Source: Patella vulgata
Taxonomy: Eukaryota > Mollusca > Gastropoda > Patellidae
Assembly: GCF_932274485.2 (NCBI RefSeq)
Contig: NC_065887.2
Location: 14,046,001-14,110,000, forward strand
Length of the DNA: 64,000 nucleotides
Direction of reading: 5' to 3'
Shown here: positions 26,722 to 39,900 of the stretch, piece by piece
Position numbering within the stretch: position 1 is the first letter of the stretch
Layout: every line of letters begins with the position of its first letter
Translations under genes and position numbers: made by a program
Notes under the pieces: model-generated
What the model was told of the DNA's origin: nothing
Seen by the model: only the letters and a program-made list of their open reading frames with translations
Database searches by the model: none

Positions 26722-27234
26722 TTAAAGATACATTATGGGAGATTTTTACAGAGAATTGGCCATTCTTGCTATAACAATTTAAAAGTAGATGATGAAAGAA
26801 GAATATTTTGAAAATTTCAGTCAAATTACTTTATTCTGAACATAGTTATCATCGTTGTAATATTTGACTAGAAATGGTAGTGAAATGTGCCTTCACCGTG
26901 GCTGATCGTTTGATTGACAGGCGTTAACTCCACCTACAAATCTCAATTATCAAGAAAAGTTTTCAATGGCATGCGGAAACGCTCTACAGCGGCCTCGCTA
27001 AGTACACTCTATCATTTAGCGTGACGTATTCTCATCAGGATGCGCCATATTTGAATTAATTGATAAGTGAAATCCTATTTAAATCCGAGCTGTAGCCGAG
27101 CCATCCGTGGGTCTACAGAGTTGATTGTGGGCTTGTTGTTTAAATAAAGATCTAATTTATAATTTCTATAACATCTGAAGCCTAAATTAAGACTTGCAAT
27201 AATCAGATTTTGCTCTTGCACAATGTATGTTTAA
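26722..27234. mobile_element. TTAA-flanked MITE copy, inverted, with internal extra sequence
   Basis: TTAA at 26722-26725 and 27231-27234. It is about 510 bp, longer than the 300-370 bp copies, with unrelated sequence in the middle (about 26880-27110). Confidence 0.8.
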
Positions 27235-27239
27235 TTATA

Positions 27240-27870
27240 CATTTCTCAACTTGGTCATAATTTTTTGATCTCTTTAATTTCTTGTTCACAATAATTTCTT
27301 GATTGATTCATTTTTTGATCACATTAATTTCTTGTTGGCATTAGTTTTTTGCTAATATTAACTTTGTGCTCACATTAATTTCTTTCTCACATTAATCTTT
27401 TGCTCAACTTTATGCTCACATTAACTTTTTGCTCACATTAATTTCGTGTTCAACTTAATTTCTTGTTCACATTAATTTTTTTTATGGCCACATTAATGGA
27501 GAATGCTAGATCAGAGACGATCCTGAACATTTGAGCACATATGACGTCATTTGTGGATAATGGGTTAGGGCAAGGGTGAGGACCAGCAGATTTCGTCAAA
27601 GTCTTGAGATGTAAACTGGGCTAGTGCTAACCCTAACCCTAAGCCTGGACAAAGCCTAACCCCAACCCACAATCCATATATGATGTCATATGTGCAGGAC
27701 CGTCTCCGATCTAGCATTCTCCCACATTAATTTCTTGTTCACCTTAATTTTTCAATAAACTTATGGTTAAATTGCATGTGCACATTAATTTCATGCTCAC
27801 ATTAATTTCTTGCTGGCATTAATTTTTTGCTGGCATTATTATTTTGCTCACATTAATTTCTTGCTCACAT
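27240..27870. repeat. CACATTAATTTCTTGCT minisatellite directly after the UBR3 stop
   Basis: Degenerate 14-17 bp units (CTCACATTAATTTCTTG, CTCACATTAATTTTTTG) on both sides of the MITE at 27498-27722. It starts within 40 bp of the UBR3 stop, so it is probably transcribed if the polyadenylation signal at 27874 is skipped. Confidence 0.85.
27498..27722. mobile_element. MITE with ~70-bp terminal inverted repeats and 9-bp flanking direct repeats
   Basis: The left arm GGAGAATGCTAGATCAGAGA and the right arm read inverted (GGAGAATGCTAGATCGGAGA) stay similar for about 70 bp. Flanks are CACATTAAT at 27489-27497 and 27723-27731. A 9-bp duplication suggests a Mutator-like element, but the surrounding array consists of CACATTAATT-like units, so the match may be chance. 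It contains CTAACCCTAACCCTAA-like sequence at about 27633-27650. Confidence 0.7.
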
Positions 27871-27873
27871 AAA

Positions 27874-27879
27874 TTTATT
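27874..27879 (-). terminator. Candidate polyadenylation signal AATAAA of UBR3
   Basis: An AATAAA hexamer on the minus strand begins about 28 nt after the UBR3 stop. If used, the 3' UTR would be under 60 nt. Alternatively transcription runs on into the minisatellite that begins immediately downstream. RNA is needed to choose. Confidence 0.4.
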
Positions 27880-27907
27880 ATTTACAGTATTTCCTCTAAC
27901 ATTCTTA

Positions 27908-30389
27908 TTAAAGTCTATCTTTATGCCAGATCCATTTCTTGCACACATGATCAAAGTTGTGATTTATCCACTGTTGTTCCAGTAAGTCGTAACGTTCTTT
28001 ACTTAGATATAGTGGTTTACCTCGTCTGAAAACAAAAAAAAAAAGTTAAAAATTTATTACTGTTACATCTATTGAGCATTTTGTAGAGATAGAGAGAGGT
28101 CAATGTTTAACACAAACTAAGTAATTTTGGGACAACAACCTGATACGACTTCTCTCATTACAACCCGATACGACTTCTCTCATATCAACCCAATACCACT
28201 GTTCTCATAACCTGATACAACTGTTCTCATAACAACCAGATACCACTGTTCTCATAGCAACCTGATACCACTGTTCTCATAACAACCCAATACCACTGCT
28301 CTCATAACAACCTCATACCATTGCTCTCGTAACAGAACAATTTTCTTTGTTATTTGCAGTATTCAGTAATCTTGCCCACAGGTTATTTTAAATTTTAACA
28401 AACTACTGCACTCCTGCAAATTGTATGACAAACACTAAGTCAAATTTGTTTCAATGGAAACAGTAAAATTATTAAGTCCGAGAAATGATGAATTGGCAAA
28501 AGGTACAACAGCTATCAGGTAGATGTGCATACAAAGTTGCATGAAGATATCTGGAAAGTTATGAGATATCTTAAATGGATTAAAATATACACACAGAAAA
28601 GAAAACCGGTTAAACAATTCTAATTCAGGGCATCACCACAATTCTTTGAAATCTCCTTTGAGAATGTGGAGCAAAGATTGTCAAATATCTGATGAGCAAA
28701 AAAATGATGAACTTACTTTAGTTCCCGATCTTCTTCGCCATGTTCATCGAGATAAACTGATCCCCAGAGAGTAGCTCGTGCTCCTCGTATAACAACTATT
28801 ATACTTGAATTAACCAAGAGAAACATACCAGTTCCAGCACCACACGATATAGAATGCTGAAAAAAACACACTCTATATGTAGATACAATTCTCAAACAAA
28901 TATTTTAAATAGCTATCTTATTTGCTAGGGACGATAAATTGAAGAAGTAAAGTAACACAAAGCGATAATACATTTTTAGATCCATGGTGCCAGTCAGTGC
29001 TATTTCATTTAGCAAACTTCAAGTGCATTTGAGAAAGAGAGAGAGACAGAGATAGTGTTTACGGTCCACTCAACACAAGCAAGGTCATTTAGGGACTAAC
29101 ATTTGGTTCAATTTTATTTCAATAATTCAATGCAGGGTTTTTAGCAGTCAGAGGTAACCAGAGGACTTCTTGCCATGTACATGCTAGGAATCGAAACCAT
29201 GCCACTTGACCCAATGACAGACCTTATGATCTAAAACGCATGTTAGACAAACCAATCACCAAACCCACCTATGTAACGAAATGAAATGAAATGAAATGAA
29301 ATGGGGTTTAACGTCCTACTGTTCTGCTCCTAACCTGGGCTAATGAAGACAGGCATACGCCATACAGTGTGCTATGAGGGAAATTTTGCCCGGACAGCGG
29401 CACTACGGCCTACTCTTATATCGAATTCCAACTGCCAAGGGATCTTTTACGTGCACGCCAATGTGTACACGGGACCTCGGTTTTTCGTCCCATCCGAGCG
29501 ACTAGACAGCTTTCCTTGTCAGGCCCTCCGTCCTGCATCACTGACCAGGGAGAACCACGCCGGAAAATCTGGATGAACTTTCTCAGACAATGCAGGGATC
29601 GAACACCCGACCTCCAGGCTAGCGAGCTAGCAACTTACCAACTTAGCCACGTGATCCCCCACCTATGTAACAAAAGTCAAGAGCAAATGAAATGAAATAA
29701 AATAGGGTTTAAAGCTCCTACTGTTCTGCTCCGAACTGGGCGAATGAAGACGTGGATAAGCCATACAGTGCGCTATGAGGAAAATTTTGCCCGGACAGCG
29801 GCAATACGGCCTACTCTTACATCAAATTTCAACTGTCAAGGGATCTTTTACGTGCATGCTGATGTGTACACGGGATGTCGGTTTTTCGTGTCATCCAAAC
29901 AACTAGACAGCTGTCCTTATCAGGCCCTCCGTCCTACATCACTGACAAGGGGGGGAACCACGCCGAAAAATTTTGATGAATTTTCTCGGCCAATGCAGGA
30001 ATCGAACACCGACCTCCAGGCTAGCGAGCCAGCGTCTTACCCACCGTGACCGCCCAAGAGCAAATGTGGGAGTAGTTTAACTTATTACCAAGAACGCTAA
30101 AGAGTAATTTCACATTATGCACAAGGTAGGGAATGCCTAAATTGTCTCGGACAATTTTATAATTGTAAGTATATCTCACCTGAACACATTCAAACATTGT
30201 GTTCTGTTTACAGCACTGTTCACGGAAACACAGGAATTCACCACAGATTAAACATATTGATGGATCTTTGGGTGTTCCGGTACATGTCGAACATGTCTGA
30301 TTACGATAGTGTTGAAATATTTTATAATATTGAGTTGGTAATGACAGAAGTCGAGGTCTATACCACGTCTGATTCACCATTAATAAAGA
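27908..30389 (-). CDS. UBR3: UBR3 window exons 28-30: conserved C-terminal cysteine-rich domain and stop
   Basis: Exon 28 reads [20 protein letters not shown], then a Cys cluster [20 protein letters not shown] and EQCCKQ. Exon 29 reads [20 protein letters not shown] and [16 protein letters not shown]. Exon 30 reads [19 protein letters not shown], then [19 protein letters not shown] and a TAA at 27910-27908. This is the UBR-family C-terminal fold, nearly identical in order and spacing to the vertebrate C-terminus, so the 3' end of the protein is firmly placed. Confidence 0.97.
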
Positions 30390-33300
30390 CTGAAAAATAA
30401 TCACACAATATTAAACACAACATGATAATTAATCCTATTAAATAAAATGAAAATGGGGTTTAACATCCTACTTTTCTACACAAACCAGCCTAATGAAATG
30501 AATTGGTGAAATGAAAATAGGGTTTAACGTCCATATGTTTTGCCCTGACCACGCTAATGAAGACGCGCATATGCCATACAGTGTGCTATGGATGAAATTT
30601 TGAATGGAAAGTGGCACTACGGCCTACTCTTCTTTCGAATTTCCACTTCGAGGGTTCTATTACATTGCAAGTCAATGTGCATACAGGACCTCAGGTTTTT
30701 GTCCTATCCAAACAACTATATGCTGTCCCTTGCCAGAATTTCCCGATGAACTTTCTTGTCCACCACCAGAATCAAACAAGGAACCTCCAGATTAGTAAAC
30801 AAACGTCTTACTCACTGAGCCACCGTGGCTTCCAGAAAGAATTGGGGCTAAAAGTCCACTCAGGCTAATGAGAATGAGATGGGGTTTAACCTTCCATTTT
30901 CTGTACCAACTAGGCTAATGAAGACGAGCACATGCCATGCAGTGTGCTATGAGGGAAATTCTGCTGGGTTTCCAGTATGGGTTTCATGACAGCCTAATAT
31001 GCCGGTCAAGTCCAAGGGCTATGGAAAATGACTGGAACTAGATCTAACCCATTGGTCATTTTGCACACCGGAAAAAAATAATGTATTTTTCAAAATCCAA
31101 TTTTCAAACATGGCTAGGATCGACATGTGTCATGTAATTATAAAATTCTACTGCCTGTACAGAATAATGCACACGTATAGAGGCCACATAATCTCAAGAT
31201 TGGTGTTATAGAATTGTAGTTGTCAACAGATTATAGGGAGTGTTGTGTTGATAATTGATATCAGATTCTAAATGTCAAGGCTGTCTGGCGGTTTTGAAAA
31301 TTAAACTGCCGCAAATGCAGTACTTGATTTTATATTTATGTTTCCCTGTTAATCTGATACCTTTGACTTATGAACCTAAGTCTTTTAATATGAAAATTTT
31401 GTCCTTAAATCAGACAAGCAATCATTACTCAAAACTAATGTTTAGTATCTATAGAAAGTGGTTAGACATTTTACAGTAGTCACTAATTAGCGAGAGAGAG
31501 AGAGAGAAATGGAGTTTAACATCCACTCGACACAAACTAGGTCATTTCGGGACTAACATATGGTTCAATTTTATTTCAATAATTCACTTGCGCGTAGGGG
31601 TCTTTAGCAGTGGGGGGGGGGAACCGGAGGACCCGGAGAAAACCCACGAGGTTGGACAAGCAACCTTACTCCTTGTCACGTACAACCGGGGAATCAAAAC
31701 CACACCAGTTGATTCAATGACAGACCGTATGATACAGCGCGCACATGCTAACCATTCGGCCATCCAACCGCCACTCATTAATTAGCAGTTGTGTAATTAA
31801 TTAGCTGTAAAAGATGTCACTTCTAATATCAACCACTATTGAATACACAAACGTAACCAACAGTGTGTACCATTCATTAGTCACAGTTTTAACACCTTAT
31901 GAATACCTACTTAATGATTACTGCCCACCTGATTACTAACAATTACTAATTTTGATCTGTTTGTGACAAATATACTATTCAAAAAAAGTAGGGGATATTT
32001 GATTTTTAAGTGTTATTAAAGTCACCTTATGAAACTGACGAAGAAACAAATGACAAAATGAAATGAAGTTCACATTCATCGATTTATTCCAAATGATCGT
32101 TAGACTAAGTAAGGCACAGACTGACCATTATAAGGGTAAAATGATACCCGGGGTCAAACAGCAAAGTTACCACAGCATCACAACCAAGTCAGTAACGGGT
32201 AAATCCTCCTCTGTTTGCCAAACAAGCATTGATCCGACGTGGCATACTCCTAATGAGACGTCTAAGGTCATTTTGGTCCAGATTGTCCCATTCCTGTTGC
32301 AACGCAGCAGCAAGTTCTTGGACATTGGCTGGACGTTGTTGACATTGACGTAACCTCTGTCCAAGCATGTCCCAGACATGCTCGATGGGGGAGAGGTCGG
32401 GACTCAGTGCTGGCCAAGGCAATGTGGTGATGTTCTGTTGTTGGAGGTAACCTGTAACGATCCTGGCCCTGTGACATCTTGCGTTGTCATCCTGGAAGAT
32501 GAAACGGCGGCCATGACGTCGTGCGAACGGCACAACATGGACTGCCAAGATGTTGTCCCGGTAGTACTGGCCTGTAACACGCCCTGCAACAACATGTAAA
32601 GCCGTTCTTCCAGCAACAGTGATGCCTCCCCACACCATAACAGAGCCACCCCCAAGTTGATCATGTCTGATGACGTTAACGTCTTGGAAGCGCTCGTTTC
32701 GACGACGCCACACCCTCCTACGTCTGTCCAAAAAATCAACAGTGAACCTTGACTCATCTGAAAACATCACATTGCTCCAGCATCGATTATCCCAGTGTTG
32801 ACGATCCCTACACCAACGACGTCTTGCCTGAATGTGATGATCTCTCAAACAAGGGATCACGTGAGGACGTCGGGCGCGAAGGTGACCCCTATGCAGTCGA
32901 TTCCGAATCGTCTGGCCACTTACTCTCACACCAGTGTCTGTTTGAAGACGAGCGCTGATCTGATTTGCTGTGATGACATGATTTCTCAAGGCCAAGGTAC
33001 GGATAAATCGATCCTGGGCTTGAGTTGTCGCCCTTGGTCGACCTGAGCGTGGTCTGTCCTGTACAGATTGTGTATCACGGTATCTGGACCATAGCCTGCT
33101 TATGACAGACTGAGAAACATTCATCGTCCGTGCCACAACCGCCTGTGTTGTGCCGATCTGTAGCATGCCAAGGGCACGTAACCTTTCATTTTGGGCAAGC
33201 CGAAACTGATGTTTCCACCCTGGAATTCAATGCCACAATGACTGTAACATTCAAAGTCAGAGTCGTGCAAATCTTGGGTTGGACCCCCATGATGATCCCA

Positions 33301-33949
33301 AGCATCACCTGCATTCCATGCGGTAGCTATTGGTGCGTTTGGGCGTCACATGTAACTGGAAATGTTTCTTCTGTTAGGTTCTATAGTGACTTTTTTCGTA
33401 GTCATTTGCATATTTTAGTATTATGCCCCCAAAATCAAATATCCCCTACTTTTTTTGAATAGTATATTTAAGATATTTGTTCATAAGTCACAATATCATT
33501 TCTACAGTTATTTTTGTCTGTAATATCACCCCGGTGGAAGCGGACGTTAATAAAGCTATTTCATACACTCTACAGTGATTCTTACCCTGCCTCTGTCTGG
33601 ATTAAGATTGGCATAGTTCATGAAATCAACACACCATGCTCTAGTTAACTGTAAAGGTTCTGTTGTAGCCCATTTAACAAATGATGTACTAGTAACCTCT
33701 GTTTGAGACAAAGATTCCTTACTAGATAAGTTTAATATTTTACATAGATATAGATATTCACTCTCCTTCTGTAATAAAAATATGTAGATAATCAGTTTCC
33801 TTCTGTGACATAAATTTATTAGTTATAAAATGCTTTAATATTATATGGAATGGTTCTCAATGTTTGTATCAATTTCATTTGGAATATTACAAGAAGTGAA
33901 CGATTAAATTTAGGAATTATTTAAATACAAAGCTCTTCTTGGTCGGTAT

Positions 33950-33987
<38 letters not shown>

Positions 33988-36900
33988 AATGGGGTTTAAC
34001 GTCCACTCGACACAAACCAGGTCACTCTGGTACTAACACACGGTTCAACTTTATTTCAATTAGCTTTGCATGTCGGGGTCTTCAGCAGTGGGAGTAAACT
34101 GGAAAAAACCCACGAGGTTGGACATGCGACCCTACTCCATGTCACGCACAACCACGTAATCTAAACCAACCCCAGTTAAATCAATGACAGACCTTATGAT
34201 ACAGCGCACACCTAATCACTCGGTTGTTATTTCAATATGCTATGCAAAGCCAATTAGAGAGAGATTGCTCCAATGACTACACTCACATTGTAGCGACAAA
34301 ATGAACTTCTATATAACGCCATATTACTGTAACCCAGGTATCATTTAATCTTGTGTATTTAGCTTAAATTTCTTTCACTTTCATACAAAATCAACTAATA
34401 TGTACTTGTACAGTTTAAAGTTGACCATTTTAATTTTGATAATGAGTGTCCAGTTTATAAGCATTTAAAGGAGCTAAATCGCTAATATTTGGGACCTAGA
34501 AATTGACCCAAATGGGTCGCAATGCATATAATAATATAATCTGATTGTATATAAACTGTTTTACATTCAATTGTTTCCGTTTTGACTCTAATTTCAAATT
34601 AGTTATGTCCAGCAAAATACATCATGAGTCTCAACCGAATGGCAATTTCTAGCATCTGGTTATTCCAGTCAAATGCGCATGCTCTCCAGATAAAATATCT
34701 CGTCACCGTTTGACATGAGTTGTGGAATATGTCTAGCCTCGTTCTTTCTGGTCACATGTTACAAATGACGCTGACACGCACTATTGTACACGATTCGTGT
34801 ACCAATGGTAAAATGTTTATTTTGTCTTAAATATTGGATATCAGAAGCCTACCTTTTCCCAGTAAGATCACAAAATCAATGTTGATTTGAATTGACAAAT
34901 AATTCGTGTTTTCAACCGGTAAGACTTTGGATGATACTGAGTTAGAGACTTAGCTACTTTAATTTCCCGAATGTGAAAGATATGAATCCCAGGGTATATT
35001 CGATATTTATCAAATCAAGAATAGAAATAAAAATTTATGAGTTGACAGTGAAAAATAATATCTATATATAACCTACTTGATTTTCCGGAAGTGTTGTTTT
35101 AAACAGGTGAAGTTTTAATAAAACTGCTATCCTTATAAATGGTAGAATATGTTCCTGTAGACTCATAGCTACACTCTGTGGGGACCAAACACTCTGACAA
35201 ATCTTAGAAAAAAATGAACAAACTCTGTACAGATTTTTTATTACAAATGAATTAACTTGTGGCAGGGCTGTCGTAACAGCATTATAGGCCCCTGGGAAAA
35301 GCAGAGCAATGGGGCCCCCATGTTCCTGAAGCAACGACTGCAAGTTTTACACGTCTGGACATTGCTAGATTGCTTTACAATTCCCAAACTTATTGCTACG
35401 ATATCTCCCATTACTGCAGACACGTGAACAGCAGCGTTCAATCAGAAGTTGTGACACAAATCAAACATAGCAACCTCCACGGAAACCTTGACATTGAACA
35501 ATCCTTGAACTTTGCAACACAAATGTCACAGGTAGACATTTTAGCTGGAAAGCGTAAACTTGTTATTCAGGATGATCGAAGAATCTGATAGGCTCACAAG
35601 CTCGGTGAATACCCAATCAAAATTAGTGCCTAAATATGCAGGGTACATGTATTACATGAAGGCCTTGATAAGATGTATGATTTAAAGTGAGATCAAGTCT
35701 TCTATTGAAGATGTGTGGCCCCTACCTACACAATCACTAATAGGAATAAATCAGAGGTGAATGCCATTGTCCACTTGTAACACAATAACAAACATTCATA
35801 CATAGTATAGTATTTATCTATTGACATACATAGATTAAAATTGGGGCTCCTATGATCGTACCCAGCATGCCCATGCATTAAGATGGCCAAGACTACCGCT
35901 ATACTAGGCTAAAACATACAAGAAGTGTATGTTTACTTGATCAGTTATCTGGTTTAATACTGGTTAAGGTTTGTTCAATGGAGATAGAGGTGGGCCTATA
36001 TCTTACTGTTCGATCTTGTTCAATGAAGAAATGGGTGGGCCATTATTACTGGTATTTTTTACTTTTTAGGTTTATCTATACAGAGACAAAAACTGAAATG
36101 GTGTTCAAAACCCTACTCTGCACCAAACAGGCTAATGAAGAGCCGTCTCCACTTACTTTTAGGCATTTTCAAATTCCTAGTGCTAACAGTTCTTTTATTT
36201 GCCTGCCAACATCTACCCTGGTCCTTGGTTTTGCATTATCTGTATAGGCAGTGTCAGATTTAGCATGCAAACATATATTATTGATACTTACAGCAGGAAA
36301 AGAATGATCCATTTCTTCTTGTTCAAATAATCTGCTACAGTTTAATCTGGTTATAAGATGACTTAACATTCCTTCTAATGTTTCTACAGTAGCCTGTAAA
36401 TATAACATGATACTATAACATTCCTAATGTTTTACAGTAGCCTGTAAATATAACAAGATAAATATAACATTCTTTCTAATGTTTCTACTGTGGACTGTAC
36501 TTATAATATAATAATCCTGATGTTTCTACTGTGGACTGTAATTATAACATGATACATATAACTATCCTTATAATGTTTTTCTCTTTGTATTTCGACCTTC
36601 AATGTCCGTACAGCAATGGATCTTGATTGTTTTGTGCCATATATAACATAGGACAATCCCTCTGATCCCTGACATTTTGTTGGGCACAGTATTTTTATCG
36701 ATATTTATAATACACATCTAGCACATGGCTAAAAACATCATATATTGGTTCATTCTGATATTTTGTCAGGTACATATATAGAATGGTTATTTCCAGGCCT
36801 GTCATTATGACATCATGTTTTTGCTGCACCACATACTTACATGTCTTCCCTTCTTTCTCCATGCTTCTCGTTCTTCAGCTCCGAATTTACAGATTATCAC

Positions 36901-39900
36901 AGTTAGAGCCTGTACATATAACGCATTATATAACATCTGGACTAAAAACGTATAATGTTCTGTAATATATAAAATATAATATTTTAAGTAACAAGTGGTT
37001 ATCATGCAAGATACGCCCACATTTCCCAAGAGATGGACAGAGAACAAGCTAAAAATAAAAGTGATCTTTCATACAATCAGGGGACATAAAATCAAGGAAG
37101 TTACATTCCGATACGCACCAGTAGTGCTGGCACGATATATCGTTGAATCTAGAACGTAAATATAATAGATAGTAGCTCTTGTAAAAATCAAAATGGCGGA
37201 AAACACAGTCGCAATAACAAATCCTTCAGCGAAATATAAATCTAAAGTTTGGTTAAACTTTGGGTTTTTAAAAGGTGACACAATGAAAGTTGTTTGTAGA
37301 ATATGCAAAACTATTCTAAAATATTGTTGTAATACAACCAATCTCAGCACTCGCTTGACAAGAGACCATTGTGGCGACTGTCTAAGTTCGTCTGCTAAGA
37401 TTAAGACGACGGCCAGTTCAACCTGTGGTGAAGTTCAAGCTTCATTAAAAACACAATCACATATTTAATTTGTTGTTTTATTGATAAATCTATGACCTAG
37501 TTATGAATCGCGATACGTATCGTATCGTGGCACATGAATCGCAATACGTATCGTATCGTGACTGCAGTCGCAATACCCAGCACTACGCACAAGTATCAAC
37601 ATGATCCCAGATTTTTAGGATATAAACATTAATTTTAAGTTTCATCAAAATTGGATAAAAATTGTGACCTGTAAAGTGTCCACAAACAAATTGTGAAGTG
37701 ACATAGGCGACGACAATATACGACCACATGCAAATGTGGGCGTATAAAAATTTAAGTTTTCATAAAGAGTCTGTGATGCAACTCACTATTGTATATCTTT
37801 CCTTGTCATATAATTCACATTTTGAGAATCATGTAATTCATATTCCCAAGGAATACATTGTAGTTCATAATACAAAGGAATACACTGCAATTTACAATGT
37901 CAAGGAATACATTGTAAATCATATTCCTGAGTAATAAATTGTAATTCTTATTTCAGAAGAATACATTTCCAAGGTATAAACTATAATTGTAATCCATATT
38001 CCACCAAAATACATTGTAAACCATATTTCAAAGGAATACATTCTAATTCATAATTCAGCTGAATACAGTGTAATTCTTATTTCAAAGGAACATATATATT
38101 GTAATTCTAATTTCAAAAGGAACATACTTTTATTCATATTTCAAAAGGAATGTACTTTTATTCATATTTCAAAAGGAAAACATTGTAATTCATATTTCAA
38201 AAGGAAATCATAAACACTGTAATTCAATTCATAAGGGAGATACCTGACTGAAGAGTCTGGAAGGTAATTTTTTCAATTGAAAAGCTGACACAAATGATGA
38301 CGTCACAATTCTGTTCATATCACATCTGTTTCAGGACAGACAGAACAGTGAACAGAATCAATTCTGTGCCATTGGTTTGTAATTCTTTAAATTCCAGAAT
38401 GACAATCAAACACCCTTAGGAAGTATATTAGAAAGAAAACAACAGATACGTTCTATAATAGTACATGATAAAATAACAATTACCTTCTTTAATAGTAAAT
38501 GGTAAAGTTAGGATGAACTGTATGAGAAGTGATGAAATATCTTTCAATAATAGCGGTACATCTTTCTGATACAGAGTTATACTGAATATAATAAAAAAAA
38601 TTCAATTCAATTCAAAATAGTTCCTTAGTATCAGAGCTCTCATTCAGTCATATTTGCCTGTCTTGATGAACTGGCAGTAAAATTTACATACCATAAAATT
38701 ACAATTTGATCAATTTAATATTCAAACTCAATAAATACAGCTAAATTAATGGTTTTTATGTGTAACAAGTGGTTGCCATACAAGATACGTCCACATTATG
38801 CAAGAGATGGATAAAAAACAAGCTAAACAAAACGATTTTACATACATCAGAGGCCATATTCCAGTAAGTTACAGTCCAATACACGCAGGTATCAAGAGGA
38901 ACACAGATCTTTGAGATATAAATATATATTTTAAGTTTCATCAACATCGCGAAAAAAATCGTGACCTCTAGGCGTTCCACAACCTTGGTATTACATACTT
39001 TAACACTATTTCTGTACGTGGAGCGGCCATTTTGCCGGTCAATTTCGGTCTGATTTTCACGAAATTCGAACTCAACCATCTTTATGGTGTAAGGGTGATA
39101 TATTTAATTGTCAAAAGCTAAAAACGTGAATTTCGTACAATCAGGGTCTAAATCCAGGCAGTTACGGTACAATATGTGCAAATATCGAAAGGAACCAAGA
39201 TCTTTGGGATATAAACATACTTTATAAGTTTCATCAAAATCAGATAACAACTGCGACCTCTAGAAGGTCCACAATCTAAAAATGCAACTTTCCGTACAAT
39301 CAGGGGCCATAATCCAGAAAGTTACAGCCCGATATACACAATTGTCAGAATGAATATAAACATATATTTTAAGTTCATCAATATCGGATAAAAATTGTGA
39401 CCTCTATATAAAAATGTAGGTGTATAAAAATTAAGCCATGAGAAATTTGATATTTTATGAAAAATACAAATCATGCATCATTGTGATGAAAGCAAAAGGT
39501 TATCCCATGTTTACATGGTTTTAAAGCATAACATGAATTTCAAAAGGTTCTACTGTATGACTAGCTCAACATTCAGAGAGAGAGAGAAATGGAGTTTAAC
39601 GTCCACTCGACACAACCTAGGTCATTTCGGGACTAACATATGGTTTAATTTTATTTCAATAATTTGCTTGCGCGTAGGGGTCTTTAGCAGTGGGAGGAAA
39701 CCGGAGGACCCGGAGAAAACCCACGAGGTTAGACAGGTGACCCTACTCCTCGTCACGTACAACCGGGGATTCGAAACCACACCAGTTGACTCAATGACAG
39801 ACTTTGTGATACAGCGTGCACACGCTAACCATTCAGCCATCCAACCCCCCTAGCTCAAGATTATAGATAGCTGACAGTTTAAAGTATTTACAATAATTGT

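Larger units (their letters stand above)
17334..27873. other. UBR3-TLK intergenic region
   Basis: 10.5 kb between the TLK N-terminal exon and the UBR3 3' end. It must contain the TLK promoter and at least one 5' exon, which I could not place. Apart from repeats and the CpG-richer island, 19.2-21.3, 23.8-25.0 and 25.3-25.6 kb show only AT-rich sequence and simple repeats (poly-G near 24350 and 26085; CT runs). Confidence 0.6.
36985..37750. repeat. Dispersed repeat with terminal hairpin, interrupted by a hAT element
   Basis: Shares ACAAGTGGTTRYCATRCAAG, CAGGGGACATAAAATC-like and TTTTAAGTTTCATCAAAATT with 38760-39430. It ends CCACATGCAAATGTGG (37724-37739) then GCGTATAAAAAT, the same terminal arrangement as the 4.8-kb array. 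Confidence 0.8.

Noticed and set aside
27633-27650. Telomere-like CTAACCCTAACCC
   Set aside because: Only two to three units inside a MITE; not a telomeric tract.
29343-30049. Frames reading [20 protein letters not shown], seen at several places
   Set aside because: They are translations of SINE-B.
32378-33046. Plus-strand and alternate-frame ORFs of 69-117 codons
   Set aside because: They are shadows of the Tc1 transposase.
35263-35588. 72-codon frame and CAGGGCTGTCGTAAC, GGGGCCCCC sequence resembling a transposon end
   Set aside because: No matching opposite end or target duplication and no domain. It is probably a fragment of an old element in a UBR3 intron.
39622-39840. Frames reading [11 protein letters not shown]...[16 protein letters not shown], seen at many places
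   Set aside because: They are all translations of SINE-A and not a protein family.
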